From the NCBI RefSeq assembly GCF_029223185.1, contig NZ_JARHUG010000022.1:1-64000 (forward strand): a stretch of 64,000 nucleotides of DNA, written 5' to 3'. The notes under the pieces are model-generated. The model made no database searches. It had not been told where the DNA came from and was given only the letters and a program-made list of their open reading frames with translations. The stretch comes from Aliiglaciecola sp. CAU 1673. GTDB taxonomy: Bacteria > Pseudomonadota > Gammaproteobacteria > Enterobacterales > Alteromonadaceae. A program made the translations under genes and the position numbers. Positions 35,652 through 44,594 of this stretch are shown here, piece after piece. Within the stretch, counting starts at the first letter, position 1. The number at the start of each line of letters is the position of its first letter.

Positions 35652-36428
35652 CACTGTACCCAGCACCAGGCGGTAGATCACAAAGGGCAGCATGCCAATA
35701 CGACTGATCCAGCCCAAAAACAGCTTGATACACAAATAGGCACTGACAAAGGAAAACAGCAAGCCGTAGATCATCGCCTGCCAGTCCACCGGCTCGGTGC
35801 TTTCCGCTAAATCCAGGCTGAGTAACAACCCAGCTCCCATAATGGTGGGAATGGACAGCAAAAAGGAAAAACGCGCGGCACTTTCCCTGTCCAACCCCGC
35901 CATCAATCCGGCGGTCATGGTAATACCGGAGCGGGATGTGCCGGGAATAAGCGCCAGTACCTGCGCAAATCCGATAAACAGCGCACTTTTCCAATTCAAT
36001 TGAAAGATATTTTTATGTTGCTTGGCTTTGACATCGGCATACCACAACAGCAAGCCAAAAAGAATGGTGGTCACACCGATCACCAAGGCCGAGCGGGCAT
36101 AATGTTCAACAAAAGACTTTCCCAAAAAGCCAGCGATCACCGCCGGGATGGTGGCGATAACCACAAACCAGGCCAGCCGGCTGTCATCAGTTTTCTGACC
36201 GCCGGACACAGAAGACAACCAAGCCTGGATCATGCGCAGAATTTCTTCGCGAAAATAAATCATCACCGCCATCAGGCTGCCCAGATGCACTGCCACATCA
36301 AAGGCCAGCCCCTGATTATTCCAACCCAGTATGGCTGACGGCAGAATCAAATGGCCGGAACTGGAGATAGGCAAAAACTCGGTAATTCCCTGGATCAGGG
36401 CTAGGACGATGATTTCCAATAAAGTCAT
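35628..36428 (-). CDS. uppP: Undecaprenyl-diphosphate phosphatase
   Basis: A 266-aa polytopic membrane enzyme recycling the lipid carrier of peptidoglycan and polysaccharide synthesis, conferring bacitracin tolerance. Conserved motifs are [13 protein letters not shown] at the N-terminus and [10 protein letters not shown] in the middle. The start ATG 36428 overlaps the folK stop as ATGA, which is preferred over an ATG 18 nt upstream. It is the last gene of folB-folK-uppP. Confidence 0.93.
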   Translation of the reverse strand: MTLLEIIVLALIQGITEFLPISSSGHLILPSAILGWNNQGLAFDVAVHLGSLMAVMIYFREEILRMIQAWLSSVSGGQKTDDSRLAWFVVIATIPAVIAGFLGKSFVEHYARSALVIGVTTILFGLLLWYADVKAKQHKNIFQLNWKSALFIGFAQVLALIPGTSRSGITMTAGLMAGLDRESAARFSFLLSIPTIMGAGLLLSLDLAESTEPVDWQAMIYGLLFSFVSAYLCIKLFLGWISRIGMLPFVIYRLVLGTVLLGFVLL

Positions 36429-36925
36429 GGTGCTGAGGGTTTCCATTCAAAGGATAAAGGCCAAAGCTTCTGGCTTTCCTTGTTATAGGCTTGCCAAAGA
36501 GAGTGATAACTTTGATTTACAACAGGATGCTTAAGCTGCGGGGCGATTTCCGCCAGTGGCCACAGCACAAAGGCGTTTTCCAGGATCTCGCCTCGAGGCA
36601 ATGCTACCGGCTGTTCGCAGCATATCTCATCGTAAAGCAGCAAATCCAGATCCAGGGTGCGGGGTGCAAACTTTTTTGCAGAGGGCTGTCGGCCATTGGC
36701 CTGCTCGATGCCTTTTAATAGCGCAACGACTTCTTCCACAGAGCAGTGGGTATGGGCGGCGATGACCATATTGTAAAAGGGGCGGCCATTAAAACCGACC
36801 GCTTCACTTTCGTATAACCGAGAGAGGGTAAGCGGTCCAAAATGGATGTGTAGCGCGTCCAATCCAGCCCTTGTATGCTGCTCGCGCTCAATATTGCTGC
36901 CAAGACTAATAAAAATTTGCGCCAT
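36425..36925 (-). CDS. folK: 2-amino-4-hydroxy-6-hydroxymethyldihydropteridine diphosphokinase
   Basis: A 166-aa folate-pathway enzyme transferring pyrophosphate from ATP to hydroxymethyl-dihydropterin. Motifs: [11 protein letters not shown] at the start, [17 protein letters not shown], and the family signature [14 protein letters not shown] (HPPK). It overlaps folB by one base (TGATG) and uppP by four, so the three genes are translated as a coupled unit. Two consecutive folate steps are thus encoded side by side. Confidence 0.95.
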   Translation of the reverse strand: MAQIFISLGSNIEREQHTRAGLDALHIHFGPLTLSRLYESEAVGFNGRPFYNMVIAAHTHCSVEEVVALLKGIEQANGRQPSAKKFAPRTLDLDLLLYDEICCEQPVALPRGEILENAFVLWPLAEIAPQLKHPVVNQSYHSLWQAYNKESQKLWPLSFEWKPSAP

Positions 36926-37284
36926 CAGCGCCCTTTCCTTGAGCGGGTCATCTCTACCGCCACATCTTTGGCATTGGGCAAAATGTCTGGCTTGCTGAGT
37001 TTGACCGAGACTTGGTCGATGGAAAATTCATTCAACAACATGCTGATTAGGGCGCTGGTCAGCGCTTCAAGCAGTTCAAAACTGCTGCTGGCCGCCACCT
37101 CTTCGATTCTGGTGGCCACCGCAGCATAATCGATGGTGTCAGCCACTGCATCGGAACTGCCGGCTTTAGACAAATCCAAATACAGCGTGACATCCACCAG
37201 CAAGGGACGGGGTGCCTGGCGCTCCCAATCGTAGACGCCAATCAGGCTTTTTATCTCAAGCCCCTCAATCAGTATTTTATCCAT
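36925..37284 (-). CDS. folB: Dihydroneopterin aldolase
   Basis: A 119-aa enzyme of folate synthesis making hydroxymethyl-dihydropterin, the substrate of the next gene. Family motifs: IEGLEIKSLIGVYDWERQAPRPLLVDV near the start with the conserved Glu, and the VSVKLSKPDI region with the catalytic Lys. It is first in folB-folK-uppP and divergent from plsY, the standard gammaproteobacterial arrangement. Confidence 0.94.
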   Translation of the reverse strand: MDKILIEGLEIKSLIGVYDWERQAPRPLLVDVTLYLDLSKAGSSDAVADTIDYAAVATRIEEVAASSSFELLEALTSALISMLLNEFSIDQVSVKLSKPDILPNAKDVAVEMTRSRKGR

Positions 37285-37419
37285 CAGAAGTCAGGCCAGT
37301 TGTAATTATGTGATGTTGGCAGAATTTTCAGGTAATCTTGCCCCACGCCCATCGTGCAGGGAGCACGGTAGATTGGCGGGCAAGTGTAACGCTTTTACTC
37401 TAGGGATCAACCGAAGCGC

Positions 37420-38022
37420 ATGACAGCACTCACCTTATTAATGATTATGCTGGCTTATCTGGCCGGCTCCATTTCCAGTGCAGTATTGGTGTGCAAACTG
37501 TTTCGCCTGCCCGATCCCAGAACCCAAGGCTCCGGCAATCCCGGTGCCACCAATGTCTTTCGCCTCGGTGGCCGTTATCCAGCGCTGCTGACCCTGGTCT
37601 TCGACATATTGAAAGGCACTATCCCGGTCTGGGGCAGCTATTTTCTGGGAATTGCCCCTATTTGGCTGGGTTTTATTGCTATGGCGGCCTGTATCGGCCA
37701 TATCTTCCCACTATTTTTTGGCTTTAAAGGCGGCAAAGGCGTTGCCACCGCCTTTGGCGCCATGCTGCCCATTGGTCTGGATCTTTCTGGTATGTTGATT
37801 GTGACCTGGGTTGGAATCGTTTTTATCAGTGGTTATTCGTCTCTTGGCGCCATCGTTGCGGTCAGTTTGGCGCCGGTCTTCACCTGGTTTATCAAACCCC
37901 AGTACAGTCTGCCCGTAACCATGCTGGCCATCCTGATTATCGCAAGGCACCGCGGCAATATACTGCGCCTGTTAAAAGGCCAGGAAGGCCGTATTTGGGA
38001 TAAGGGGAAGACGCTGGAGTGA
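37420..38022 (+). CDS. plsY: Glycerol-3-phosphate acyltransferase PlsY
   Basis: A 200-aa membrane enzyme using acyl-phosphate to acylate glycerol-3-phosphate, the first step of phospholipid synthesis. The three conserved cytoplasmic motifs are present: [25 protein letters not shown] and the late [10 protein letters not shown]. About five hydrophobic segments span the sequence. It is convergent with tsaD; the 73-bp gap between them has no clear terminator. Confidence 0.95.
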   Translation: MTALTLLMIMLAYLAGSISSAVLVCKLFRLPDPRTQGSGNPGATNVFRLGGRYPALLTLVFDILKGTIPVWGSYFLGIAPIWLGFIAMAACIGHIFPLFFGFKGGKGVATAFGAMLPIGLDLSGMLIVTWVGIVFISGYSSLGAIVAVSLAPVFTWFIKPQYSLPVTMLAILIIARHRGNILRLLKGQEGRIWDKGKTLE

Positions 38023-38095
38023 GCTTCGAGCTTGCAGAGTGTTCTAGTAGTAAAGTCTATTTCAAGTGTCGGTCCCGGGTCCCCACCCCCTGTTT

Positions 38096-39112
38096 TTATT
38101 CCACCGGCTCTAAACTCTCCAAAGTCCAGCGCGGCTTGGCTTTAGCGCTGAGATCAACCACCTGTCCGGCTTTAAGACGCTGCAATCCCGCATAGGCAAT
38201 CATGGCGCCGTTATCGGTACAAAATTCCAGCCTGGGATAATATACCCTGCCTTTTAACTTGGCAGTCATCTGCTCAAGTTCGGCGCGCAAAGCCTTATTG
38301 GCGCTCACGCCACCGGCGATCACCAGGCGTTTGAGGCCCGTTTGCTCCAACGCGCGGCGACACTTAATAGACAAAGTCTCCACAACCGCGGTCTGAAAAG
38401 CCAAAGCAATATCAGCCTGGGTTTGTGACGCTTGTCCTTCTGCACGGATGGTATTGGCGGCGAAGGTTTTAAGACCACTGAAACTAAAATCCAGGCCGGG
38501 ACGATCGGTCATGGGTCTTGGAAAAGTGAAGCGACCTGGCTCGCCCTGCTCTGCCAGTTTGGCAAGCAACGGTCCACCGGGATAATCCAGCCCGAGCAGT
38601 TTTGCTGTCTTATCAAAGGCTTCGCCTGCCGCGTCATCCACAGACTCGCCCAGTAATTTATATTTGCCAATACCTTCGACGCTCACCAACATGGTGTGAC
38701 CGCCGGAAACCAGCAGGGCAACAAACGGAAACTCAGGCGCGGGCTCATCCAACATGGGGGCGAGCAGATGGCCTTCCATATGGTGGACACCTACCGCCGG
38801 TACATTCCAGGCATAAGCCAGGCTTCTGCCTACCGATGCGCCTACCAACAAGGCCCCCACTAATCCGGGACCTTGAGTAAACGCAATCCCGTCTATTTGC
38901 GCGGAGGTTGTATTGGCATCCTGCATGGCCCGCTGAATAAGAGGAACGATTTTGCGTACGTGGTCGCGAGAGGCCAATTCAGGTACCACACCACCATAGT
39001 CGGCGTGCAACTTGACCTGACTGTACAGCTCATGAGACAACAAGCCCTGCTCATCATCATAGATAGCTATACCGGTCTCATCGCAGGAGGTCTCAATACC
39101 CAATACCCTCAT
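38096..39112 (-). CDS. tsaD: tRNA N6-threonylcarbamoyladenosine transferase
   Basis: A 338-aa enzyme (E. coli 337) that, with TsaB and TsaE, makes t6A37 in ANN-decoding tRNAs. The start ATG 39112 gives [14 protein letters not shown]; a longer in-frame start adds 25 non-conserved residues. The metal-binding HMEGHLLA, the ATP-binding LLVSGGHT, and [10 protein letters not shown] are visible. It is divergent from rpsU, as in most gammaproteobacteria. Confidence 0.96.
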   Translation of the reverse strand: MRVLGIETSCDETGIAIYDDEQGLLSHELYSQVKLHADYGGVVPELASRDHVRKIVPLIQRAMQDANTTSAQIDGIAFTQGPGLVGALLVGASVGRSLAYAWNVPAVGVHHMEGHLLAPMLDEPAPEFPFVALLVSGGHTMLVSVEGIGKYKLLGESVDDAAGEAFDKTAKLLGLDYPGGPLLAKLAEQGEPGRFTFPRPMTDRPGLDFSFSGLKTFAANTIRAEGQASQTQADIALAFQTAVVETLSIKCRRALEQTGLKRLVIAGGVSANKALRAELEQMTAKLKGRVYYPRLEFCTDNGAMIAYAGLQRLKAGQVVDLSAKAKPRWTLESLEPVE

Positions 39113-39222
39113 CTTTCGCTCTCGCCCATTGCAAAAGGCGCAAGTGTAACGGCAGAAGCAAAAATTCTCCATGCCGACGCCGCCCAATTAACTATCTGAT
39201 GGAAATTAAGCCGGTATCGGAC

Positions 39223-39251
39223 TTTACAATGTGCGCGGATATGATTAAAAT
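39223..39251 (+). promoter_or_regulatory. Sigma-70 promoter of rpsU
   Basis: TTTACA (39223-39228), a 17-bp spacer and TAAAAT (39246-39251) lie about 70 bp upstream of the rpsU start, between the divergent tsaD and rpsU genes. It is the likely main promoter of the rpsU-dnaG-rpoD macromolecular-synthesis operon. Confidence 0.7.
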
Positions 39252-39320
39252 TCCGCACCATTTTTAACCATGCCGCTATCCGAGCTGGTAAGCTAGTTCA
39301 ATATTTGAGGTGAGATTTTA

Positions 39321-39536
39321 ATGCCAATTGTTAAAGTGAAAGAAAACGAACCCTTTGATGTCGCCCTACGTCGTTTCAAGCGTTCTTGTGAGAAAGCCGG
39401 CGTATTGGCCGAGGTTCGTCGTCGTGAGTTCTTCGAAAAGCCTACTTGGGAACGCAAGCGTAAGAAAGCTGCTGCCAAGAAGCGCCACCTGAAGAAGCTG
39501 GCTCGCGATAACGCTCGCCGTATCAAGCTTTACTAA
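39321..39536 (+). CDS. rpsU: 30S ribosomal protein S21
   Basis: A 71-aa, strongly basic ribosomal protein of the same length as E. coli S21. It starts [26 protein letters not shown] and ends [11 protein letters not shown]. It is first in the macromolecular-synthesis operon, with yqeY 38 bp downstream past a small hairpin. Confidence 0.98.
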   Translation: MPIVKVKENEPFDVALRRFKRSCEKAGVLAEVRRREFFEKPTWERKRKKAAAKKRHLKKLARDNARRIKLY

Positions 39537-39547
39537 GATCTCACGAG

Positions 39548-39568
39548 AGGCGCTTACGAGCGCCTTTT
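39548..39568 (+). terminator. Terminator or attenuator between rpsU and yqeY
   Basis: AGGCGCT (39548-39554) and AGCGCCT (39559-39565) form a 7-bp stem with a TACG tetraloop followed by a short TTTT. The short T-run suggests partial termination, which would make S21 mRNA more abundant than the downstream genes, as known for this operon in E. coli. Confidence 0.7.
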
Positions 39569-39574
39569 ATCATT

Positions 39575-40018
39575 ATGAGCTTAAAAGAAACACTGACCAA
39601 CGCCCAGAAAGATGCCATGCGCGCCAAAGACAAATTGCGTCTTGGCACTATTCGTATGGCCCTGGCCGATATCAAGCAAAAAGAGATCGACAATCAGATC
39701 ACCCTGACCGATGAAGATATCCTTGCCGTGCTGACCAAAATGGTCAAGCAGCGCAAAGATGCGCAAAGCCAGTTTGAGGCTGCCGGACGTCAGGACCTGG
39801 CTGATAACGAAAAAGCTGAGATAGAGGTATTGCAGGATTTTCTGCCTCAGCCTCTGAGCAACGAACAGTTGTCAGAACTAATTGGGCAGGCGCTCAATGA
39901 AACCGGCGCCAGCGGCATGCAGGATATGGGTAAGGTCATGGCATGGCTAAAACCTCATGTGCAGGGCCGTACCGATATGGGACAGCTCAGCGGCCTGATT
40001 AAGGCGCGCCTGGGATAG
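39575..40018 (+). CDS. yqeY: GatB/YqeY domain-containing protein
   Basis: A 147-aa protein homologous to the tail domain of the GatB amidotransferase subunit. It starts SLKETLTNAQKDAMRAKDKLRLGTIRM; the conserved glycine-rich DMGKVMAWLKP and GRTDMGQLSGLIK lie near the C-terminus. It commonly lies between rpsU and dnaG. A tRNA-related role is supposed from the domain, without firm evidence. Confidence 0.92.
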   Translation: MSLKETLTNAQKDAMRAKDKLRLGTIRMALADIKQKEIDNQITLTDEDILAVLTKMVKQRKDAQSQFEAAGRQDLADNEKAEIEVLQDFLPQPLSNEQLSELIGQALNETGASGMQDMGKVMAWLKPHVQGRTDMGQLSGLIKARLG

Positions 40019-40039
40019 TTCCCTGTCCAATATTGATTG

Positions 40040-40074
40040 AGGCGGAAGAGCCCCTTGGGACTTCCGCCTTTTTT
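40040..40074 (+). terminator. Rho-independent terminator after yqeY
   Basis: AGGCGGAAG (40040-40048) and CTTCCGCCT (40061-40069) form a 9-bp stem with a 12-nt loop, followed by TTTTTT. It separates rpsU-yqeY from dnaG, so dnaG needs read-through or a promoter in the 60 bp that follow. Confidence 0.85.
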
Positions 40075-40133
40075 GTCGAATCAACAAACTGTGGCATGAT
40101 TTGCTGTCTTTAGCAGGCGCTTCCAAGTAAGGC

Positions 40134-41885
40134 ATGATCCCAAGAGATTTTATCGACGACCTATTGGCACGCACCGACATTGTCGAGTTGGTGGACAGTC
40201 GTGTCAGATTGAAAAAGGCTGGTCGTAATTACCAGGCCTGCTGCCCTTTCCATAGCGAAAAATCCCCGTCTTTTACCGTCAGCCAGGACAAGCAGTTCTA
40301 TCACTGTTTTGGCTGTGGCGCCCATGGCAATGCCATCTCCTTTTTGATGGAGTATGACCGCCTGGAGTTTCCCGAGGCTGTCGAGGAACTGGCCCGCCAT
40401 CAGGGACTGGAAGTGCCCAAAGAGCAAGGCACGAAAGAAGATCCGGGGAAGAAGCAGCAGCGTCAGGATGACTATCAACTGCTGGAGCAGGTGGCCCGCT
40501 TTTTTGTGCATCAGTTAAAACATCATGCCCATGGGCCCAAAGCCGTTGACTACCTGAAAAGCCGTGGTCTTAATAAGGAAGTGGTACAACAATTTAATAT
40601 TGGTTATGCACCGGATGATTGGGACGCCGTGCTGGCACAGTTTGGCCGCACACCACAGACGCGGCAACAGTTACTGGACCTTAAGGTCGCCACGCAGAAC
40701 GACAAGGGCCGCACCTACGACTTTTTCCGCGATCGCATTATGTTTCCTATCCGCGATCGCCGTGGCCGGGTGATCGGGTTTGGTGGACGGGTGCTGGGCG
40801 ATGGCTCTCCGAAGTACCTGAACTCGCCGGAAACCCGCATATTCCATAAAGGCCAGGAACTCTATGGTCTGTATCAGGTGCGCCAGGTACGCCGACGACT
40901 TGAGCGCCTCATGATCGTAGAGGGCTATATGGATGTGGTGGCCCTGGCGCAATTTGGTATCGACTATGCGGTGGCCTCTTTGGGCACCGCCACTACTGCT
41001 GAACAGCTACAGACGTTATTCCGCACTGCCCCGCAGATTGTTTGCTGTTATGACGGTGACCGCGCCGGACGAGAAGCCGCCTGGCGGGCACTGGAAAATG
41101 CCCTGCCGCAACTTAAAGACGGTGTAGAGCTGAAGTTCCTGTTTCTGCCCGATGGCGAAGATCCCGATACCATGGTGCGTAAACTGGGCAAAGAAGGCTT
41201 TGAGCAAAAACTGGCCGAGGCCAAGCCCCTTTCCAGCTTTTTCTTTGACAGCCTGTTAAGCCAACACAACATCGGCAGCACTGAAGGTAAAGCCGCACTC
41301 AAAGCCCAGGCTTTACCCCTGATCCGTCAAATAGAAGGCGAGCATCAACGCAACCTGCTGGAGCAGGAACTGAGCAAATACACCGGCGAGTTTGAACAGC
41401 AACGCCGCAAGCAGGATTTGGAGCAAGTCAATAGCCGCGGCAAGATGCAGCGCGCCGACTACAACAATCCGAATCGTCACCGTTGGACGCCCGTGCGATT
41501 GCTTATTCGCTTGCTGCTGGAAAGCCCGTCACTGGCAACGCAGTGTAAAGAAGTGGAGCCAGCCTTGCTGCCAGCGTCGGATTTAGCGGGCCTGGACCTA
41601 CTGAAGGAAATCCATGGCTTTTGCAGCAGTAAACCTGGGGTACAAACTGTTCATCTGATTGAATATTTTCGCGATCACCCGCAAAAATCGGCTATTTCCA
41701 AGTTATTACCCATGGACTTACCGATTGATGATGACAACTTGCGAACACTGTATCAGGACAGCTTTGCCAAATTGCTGGACACTTTTGTACAAAGCCGTTT
41801 CGAGCAACTACTCTCTAAGTCCCGTTTGGGCACCATCTCAGTGGAAGAAAAACAAGAATTGAATCAATTAATTAAAGCCGGTTAA
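40134..41885 (+). CDS. dnaG: DNA primase
   Basis: A 583-aa primase (E. coli 581). The N-terminal zinc-binding domain has C-x2-H and C-x2-C (CCPFH and HCFGCGAHG, about residues 39-66). The catalytic Toprim domain (about 255-345) includes VEGYMDVVAL and CCYDGDRAGREAA with the acidic metal ligands. The C-terminal DnaB-binding domain is present. No frame disruption is seen. Confidence 0.97.
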   Translation: MIPRDFIDDLLARTDIVELVDSRVRLKKAGRNYQACCPFHSEKSPSFTVSQDKQFYHCFGCGAHGNAISFLMEYDRLEFPEAVEELARHQGLEVPKEQGTKEDPGKKQQRQDDYQLLEQVARFFVHQLKHHAHGPKAVDYLKSRGLNKEVVQQFNIGYAPDDWDAVLAQFGRTPQTRQQLLDLKVATQNDKGRTYDFFRDRIMFPIRDRRGRVIGFGGRVLGDGSPKYLNSPETRIFHKGQELYGLYQVRQVRRRLERLMIVEGYMDVVALAQFGIDYAVASLGTATTAEQLQTLFRTAPQIVCCYDGDRAGREAAWRALENALPQLKDGVELKFLFLPDGEDPDTMVRKLGKEGFEQKLAEAKPLSSFFFDSLLSQHNIGSTEGKAALKAQALPLIRQIEGEHQRNLLEQELSKYTGEFEQQRRKQDLEQVNSRGKMQRADYNNPNRHRWTPVRLLIRLLLESPSLATQCKEVEPALLPASDLAGLDLLKEIHGFCSSKPGVQTVHLIEYFRDHPQKSAISKLLPMDLPIDDDNLRTLYQDSFAKLLDTFVQSRFEQLLSKSRLGTISVEEKQELNQLIKAG

Positions 41886-41954
41886 ACGATCGGCTCGTAG
41901 ATAAGTGATATTAGCGACATTCGGCCCAGGGGCTAGCGAGCGGAGCAATGATTC

Positions 41955-41963
41955 TGCTATACT
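41955..41963 (+). promoter_or_regulatory. Possible extended -10 promoter of rpoD
   Basis: TGCTATACT (41955-41963) matches an extended -10 element (TGn plus TATACT) about 63 bp upstream of the rpoD start. No convincing -35 lies upstream, which is tolerable for extended -10 promoters. It would allow rpoD transcription independent of dnaG. Confidence 0.45.
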
Positions 41964-42026
41964 GCGTAATTCTCTGCGCGTCGGTAAGCACAGATTTAAA
42001 CCCAGATTTTGAAGTGTGGAAGGTAT

Positions 42027-43868
42027 ATGGCGTCAAGTAAGCAGTCTCAGATTAAACTCCTCATTGCAAAAGGTAAAGAGCAAGGTTACCTCACCTTCTC
42101 CGAGGTCAATGACCACCTCCCACAGGATATCGTCGATTCAGATCAAATCGAAGACATCATCCGAATGATTAATGACATGGGTATCCAGGTGTTTGAATCA
42201 GCACCGGATTCCGATGAATTGTTGATGCAGGAGACCTCCACGGACGAAGATGCAGCCGAAGCTGCTGCGCAAGCCCTGGCGACGGTCGAAAGCGAAATTG
42301 GCCGCACCACAGACCCCGTACGCATGTACATGCGTGAGATGGGTACCGTTGAACTCTTGACCCGTGAAGGCGAAATCGACATTGCCAAGCGTATCGAAGA
42401 AGGTATCAACCAGGTACAGTGCTCTGTCGCCGAGTATCCTGAAGCCATCACCTATTTACTCGACCAGTGGGACCAATTCGAAGCCGAAGAAATTCGCTTA
42501 AGCGATATCGTGCTTGGTTTTATTGATCCTAACGAAACTGACGTTGCGCCAACTGCCACTCATATCGGCTCCGAACTCTCCCAGGAAGAACTGGATGATG
42601 AAGACGATGACGAAGATGAAGACGACGACGACTCATCCGATGATGATGGCGATAGCGGTGTCGACCCCGAGCTGGCCAGACAGAAGTTTGCCCTGCTTCG
42701 CGAGCAGTACTACAAGACTCGCGATGCGATAAACGCCAAGGGTCGTACCCACGCTGACGCCAAAACCGAAATTGCCGCGCTGAGCGAAGTATTTAAAGAA
42801 TTCCGCCTGGTACCTAAGCAGTTTGACCGCATGGTGAAAAACATGCGTGGCATGATGGACAGAGTCCGTGTGCAAGAGCGCATTGTGATGAAGCATTGCG
42901 TCATGAATGCCAAGATGCCCAAGAAGGACTTTATCAAGGCTTTCGCCGGTAACGAGACCAATACATCCTGGCTGGAAAAACTGCTGGCTTCCAGCAAGCC
43001 TTGGGCTGTATCCCTGGCAGATTACAAAGAAGAGCTTGAACGCTGCGTAGCCAAGATGAACCAGGTGGAAGAAGAAACCGGTTTATCTATTGCTGACATT
43101 AAAGACATCAACCGTCGTATGAGCATCGGTGAAGCCAAGGCCCGCCGTGCCAAGAAAGAGATGGTGGAAGCCAACCTGCGTCTGGTTATCTCTATTGCCA
43201 AGAAATACACCAACCGTGGTCTGCAATTCCTGGATCTGATTCAGGAAGGTAACATCGGCCTGATGAAGGCCGTAGATAAGTTCGAATATCGCCGCGGTTA
43301 TAAGTTCTCCACTTACGCTACCTGGTGGATCCGTCAGGCCATTACCCGCTCGATTGCAGACCAGGCCCGTACCATCCGTATTCCGGTGCATATGATTGAG
43401 ACCATTAACAAGCTCAACCGTATCAGCCGTCAGATGCTGCAGGAAATGGGACGTGAGCCTACGCCTGAAGAATTGGCCGAGCGTATGCTGATGCCTGAAG
43501 ACAAGATCCGCAAGGTATTGAAGATAGCCAAAGAGCCTATCTCCATGGAAACCCCCATCGGTGATGATGAAGATTCGCATCTGGGCGACTTTATCGAGGA
43601 CAACACCATTATCCAGCCTTTGGATTCTGCGACCTCGAGCAGCCTCAAGAATGCCACTCAGGAAGTATTGGCCGGCCTGACCGCTCGTGAAGCCAAGGTA
43701 CTGCGTATGCGCTTCGGTATCGACATGAACACCGACCATACGCTGGAAGAGGTTGGTAAACAGTTTGACGTTACCCGTGAGCGTATTCGTCAGATCGAAG
43801 CCAAGGCCCTGCGTAAACTGCGCCACCCCAGTCGCTCAGAGCAGCTGCGTAGCTTCCTCGACGAGTAA
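42027..43868 (+). CDS. rpoD: RNA polymerase primary sigma factor RpoD (sigma-70)
   Basis: A 613-aa sigma factor, the same length as E. coli RpoD when started at ATG 42027; a TTG 18 nt upstream is less likely. Region 1.1 (about 5-90: [25 protein letters not shown]), the non-conserved insert with a very acidic tract (about 185-220), region 2 ([43 protein letters not shown]), region 3 and region 4.2 ([20 protein letters not shown]) are all complete. It is the last gene of the operon, followed by a strong terminator. Confidence 0.98.
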   Translation: MASSKQSQIKLLIAKGKEQGYLTFSEVNDHLPQDIVDSDQIEDIIRMINDMGIQVFESAPDSDELLMQETSTDEDAAEAAAQALATVESEIGRTTDPVRMYMREMGTVELLTREGEIDIAKRIEEGINQVQCSVAEYPEAITYLLDQWDQFEAEEIRLSDIVLGFIDPNETDVAPTATHIGSELSQEELDDEDDDEDEDDDDSSDDDGDSGVDPELARQKFALLREQYYKTRDAINAKGRTHADAKTEIAALSEVFKEFRLVPKQFDRMVKNMRGMMDRVRVQERIVMKHCVMNAKMPKKDFIKAFAGNETNTSWLEKLLASSKPWAVSLADYKEELERCVAKMNQVEEETGLSIADIKDINRRMSIGEAKARRAKKEMVEANLRLVISIAKKYTNRGLQFLDLIQEGNIGLMKAVDKFEYRRGYKFSTYATWWIRQAITRSIADQARTIRIPVHMIETINKLNRISRQMLQEMGREPTPEELAERMLMPEDKIRKVLKIAKEPISMETPIGDDEDSHLGDFIEDNTIIQPLDSATSSSLKNATQEVLAGLTAREAKVLRMRFGIDMNTDHTLEEVGKQFDVTRERIRQIEAKALRKLRHPSRSEQLRSFLDE

Positions 43869-43885
43869 GCAATTCAAGTCTCAAG

Positions 43886-43911
43886 AAGGCGCCCATCCGG
43901 CGCCTTTTTGT
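43886..43911 (+). terminator. Rho-independent terminator of rpoD
   Basis: AAGGCGCC (43886-43893) and GGCGCCTT (43899-43906) form a perfect 8-bp stem with a 5-nt loop followed by a T-run. Confidence 0.88.
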
Positions 43912-44120
43912 TTTTTGCCTGATTTTGCCAAAAAACATAAGCCTGGCTACGCTAAAAAGTACGTTGTAAATGACAACAACGTCTGAGGTTCGCTGGTAGT
44001 AGTTTTTTAGAGACAGCGTTAAAAAGTAAAAAACTGACTAAAAAGCCAGCAAAGGCTACCGATACAGAGGTAGTACCGAAGTAGATCATGTATCAACGGT
44101 TACCTGTAGGATGTCAGGCC
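43912..44120 (+). other. AT-rich intergenic leader before the orphan gene
   Basis: No gene is recognised here. Three copies of a (C/T)TAAAAAG motif occur at 43952, 44019 and 44038, and a 7-bp inverted repeat (ACGTTGT, ACAACGT) lies near 43961-43982. GCTACC and GGTAG near 44057-44075 could pair. This may be a structured 5' leader for the gene at 44121. Confidence 0.3.
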
Positions 44121-44552
44121 ATGTCATACAAAAATATTGAGTATCTTATGTCCGGGGCTTTTGAGTGGGTGAACGAGTGGGATCCCTTAAAAGGCGGACA
44201 ATTTATCCATACCTCTCTCGACGGCGGTGAAATCAACCTGCGTGTCGGCGATATCTGCCATGATGGCATGTACTATCGCGCGCTGAAACTGATGCATATC
44301 GTTATTCCCGATGCCAAACGCGAGCTAGGACTCTATTCCTTCTTTATTCACCGCTTGGAAGACAAAGCCTATGGCTTTGGGGCTATCTGGCATGATCGGG
44401 TAGAAAACCACTTTCTTATCGAGCGGCATAGCCGCTATAAGCTCAAACGCCGTGGTAATTCATTTTACAAAATTCTGGGTGAGCCCCATCCCAAGCACCT
44501 CGCGGCAGGCATCTCCTGGCTACATCCGGTGATGGTGGGACATTTTCAATAA
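44121..44552 (+). CDS. Conserved-looking protein of unknown function, 143 aa
   Basis: I do not recognise the family. The start ATG 44121 (AGGA about 9 nt upstream) is preferred; ATG 44088 would add 11 residues. The protein is soluble, without a signal peptide or membrane segment, and rich in aromatic and histidine residues (EWVNEWDPLKGGQF, RVGDICHDGMYY, GFGAIWHDRVENHF, GISWLHPVMVGHF). Its basic stretch SRYKLKRRG could contact nucleic acid. Codon use resembles the neighbours. It lies alone between rpoD and argS, with terminators on both sides, so it is probably monocistronic. Confidence 0.6.
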   Translation: MSYKNIEYLMSGAFEWVNEWDPLKGGQFIHTSLDGGEINLRVGDICHDGMYYRALKLMHIVIPDAKRELGLYSFFIHRLEDKAYGFGAIWHDRVENHFLIERHSRYKLKRRGNSFYKILGEPHPKHLAAGISWLHPVMVGHFQ

Positions 44553-44561
44553 CCACAAACA

Positions 44562-44588
44562 CAAAGGGCGCCAAAGTGGCGCCCTTTT
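44562..44588. terminator. Bidirectional terminator between the orphan gene and argS
   Basis: AAAGGGCGCC (44563-44572) and GGCGCCCTTT (44578-44587) form a 10-bp stem with a 5-nt loop, with A-rich and T-rich flanks. It can end transcripts from both convergent genes. Confidence 0.85.
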
Positions 44589-44594
44589 GGTTCA

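Noticed and set aside
42009-42026. TTG start for rpoD six codons upstream
   Set aside because: The added residues are not conserved and ATG 42027 yields the standard RpoD N-terminus and length.
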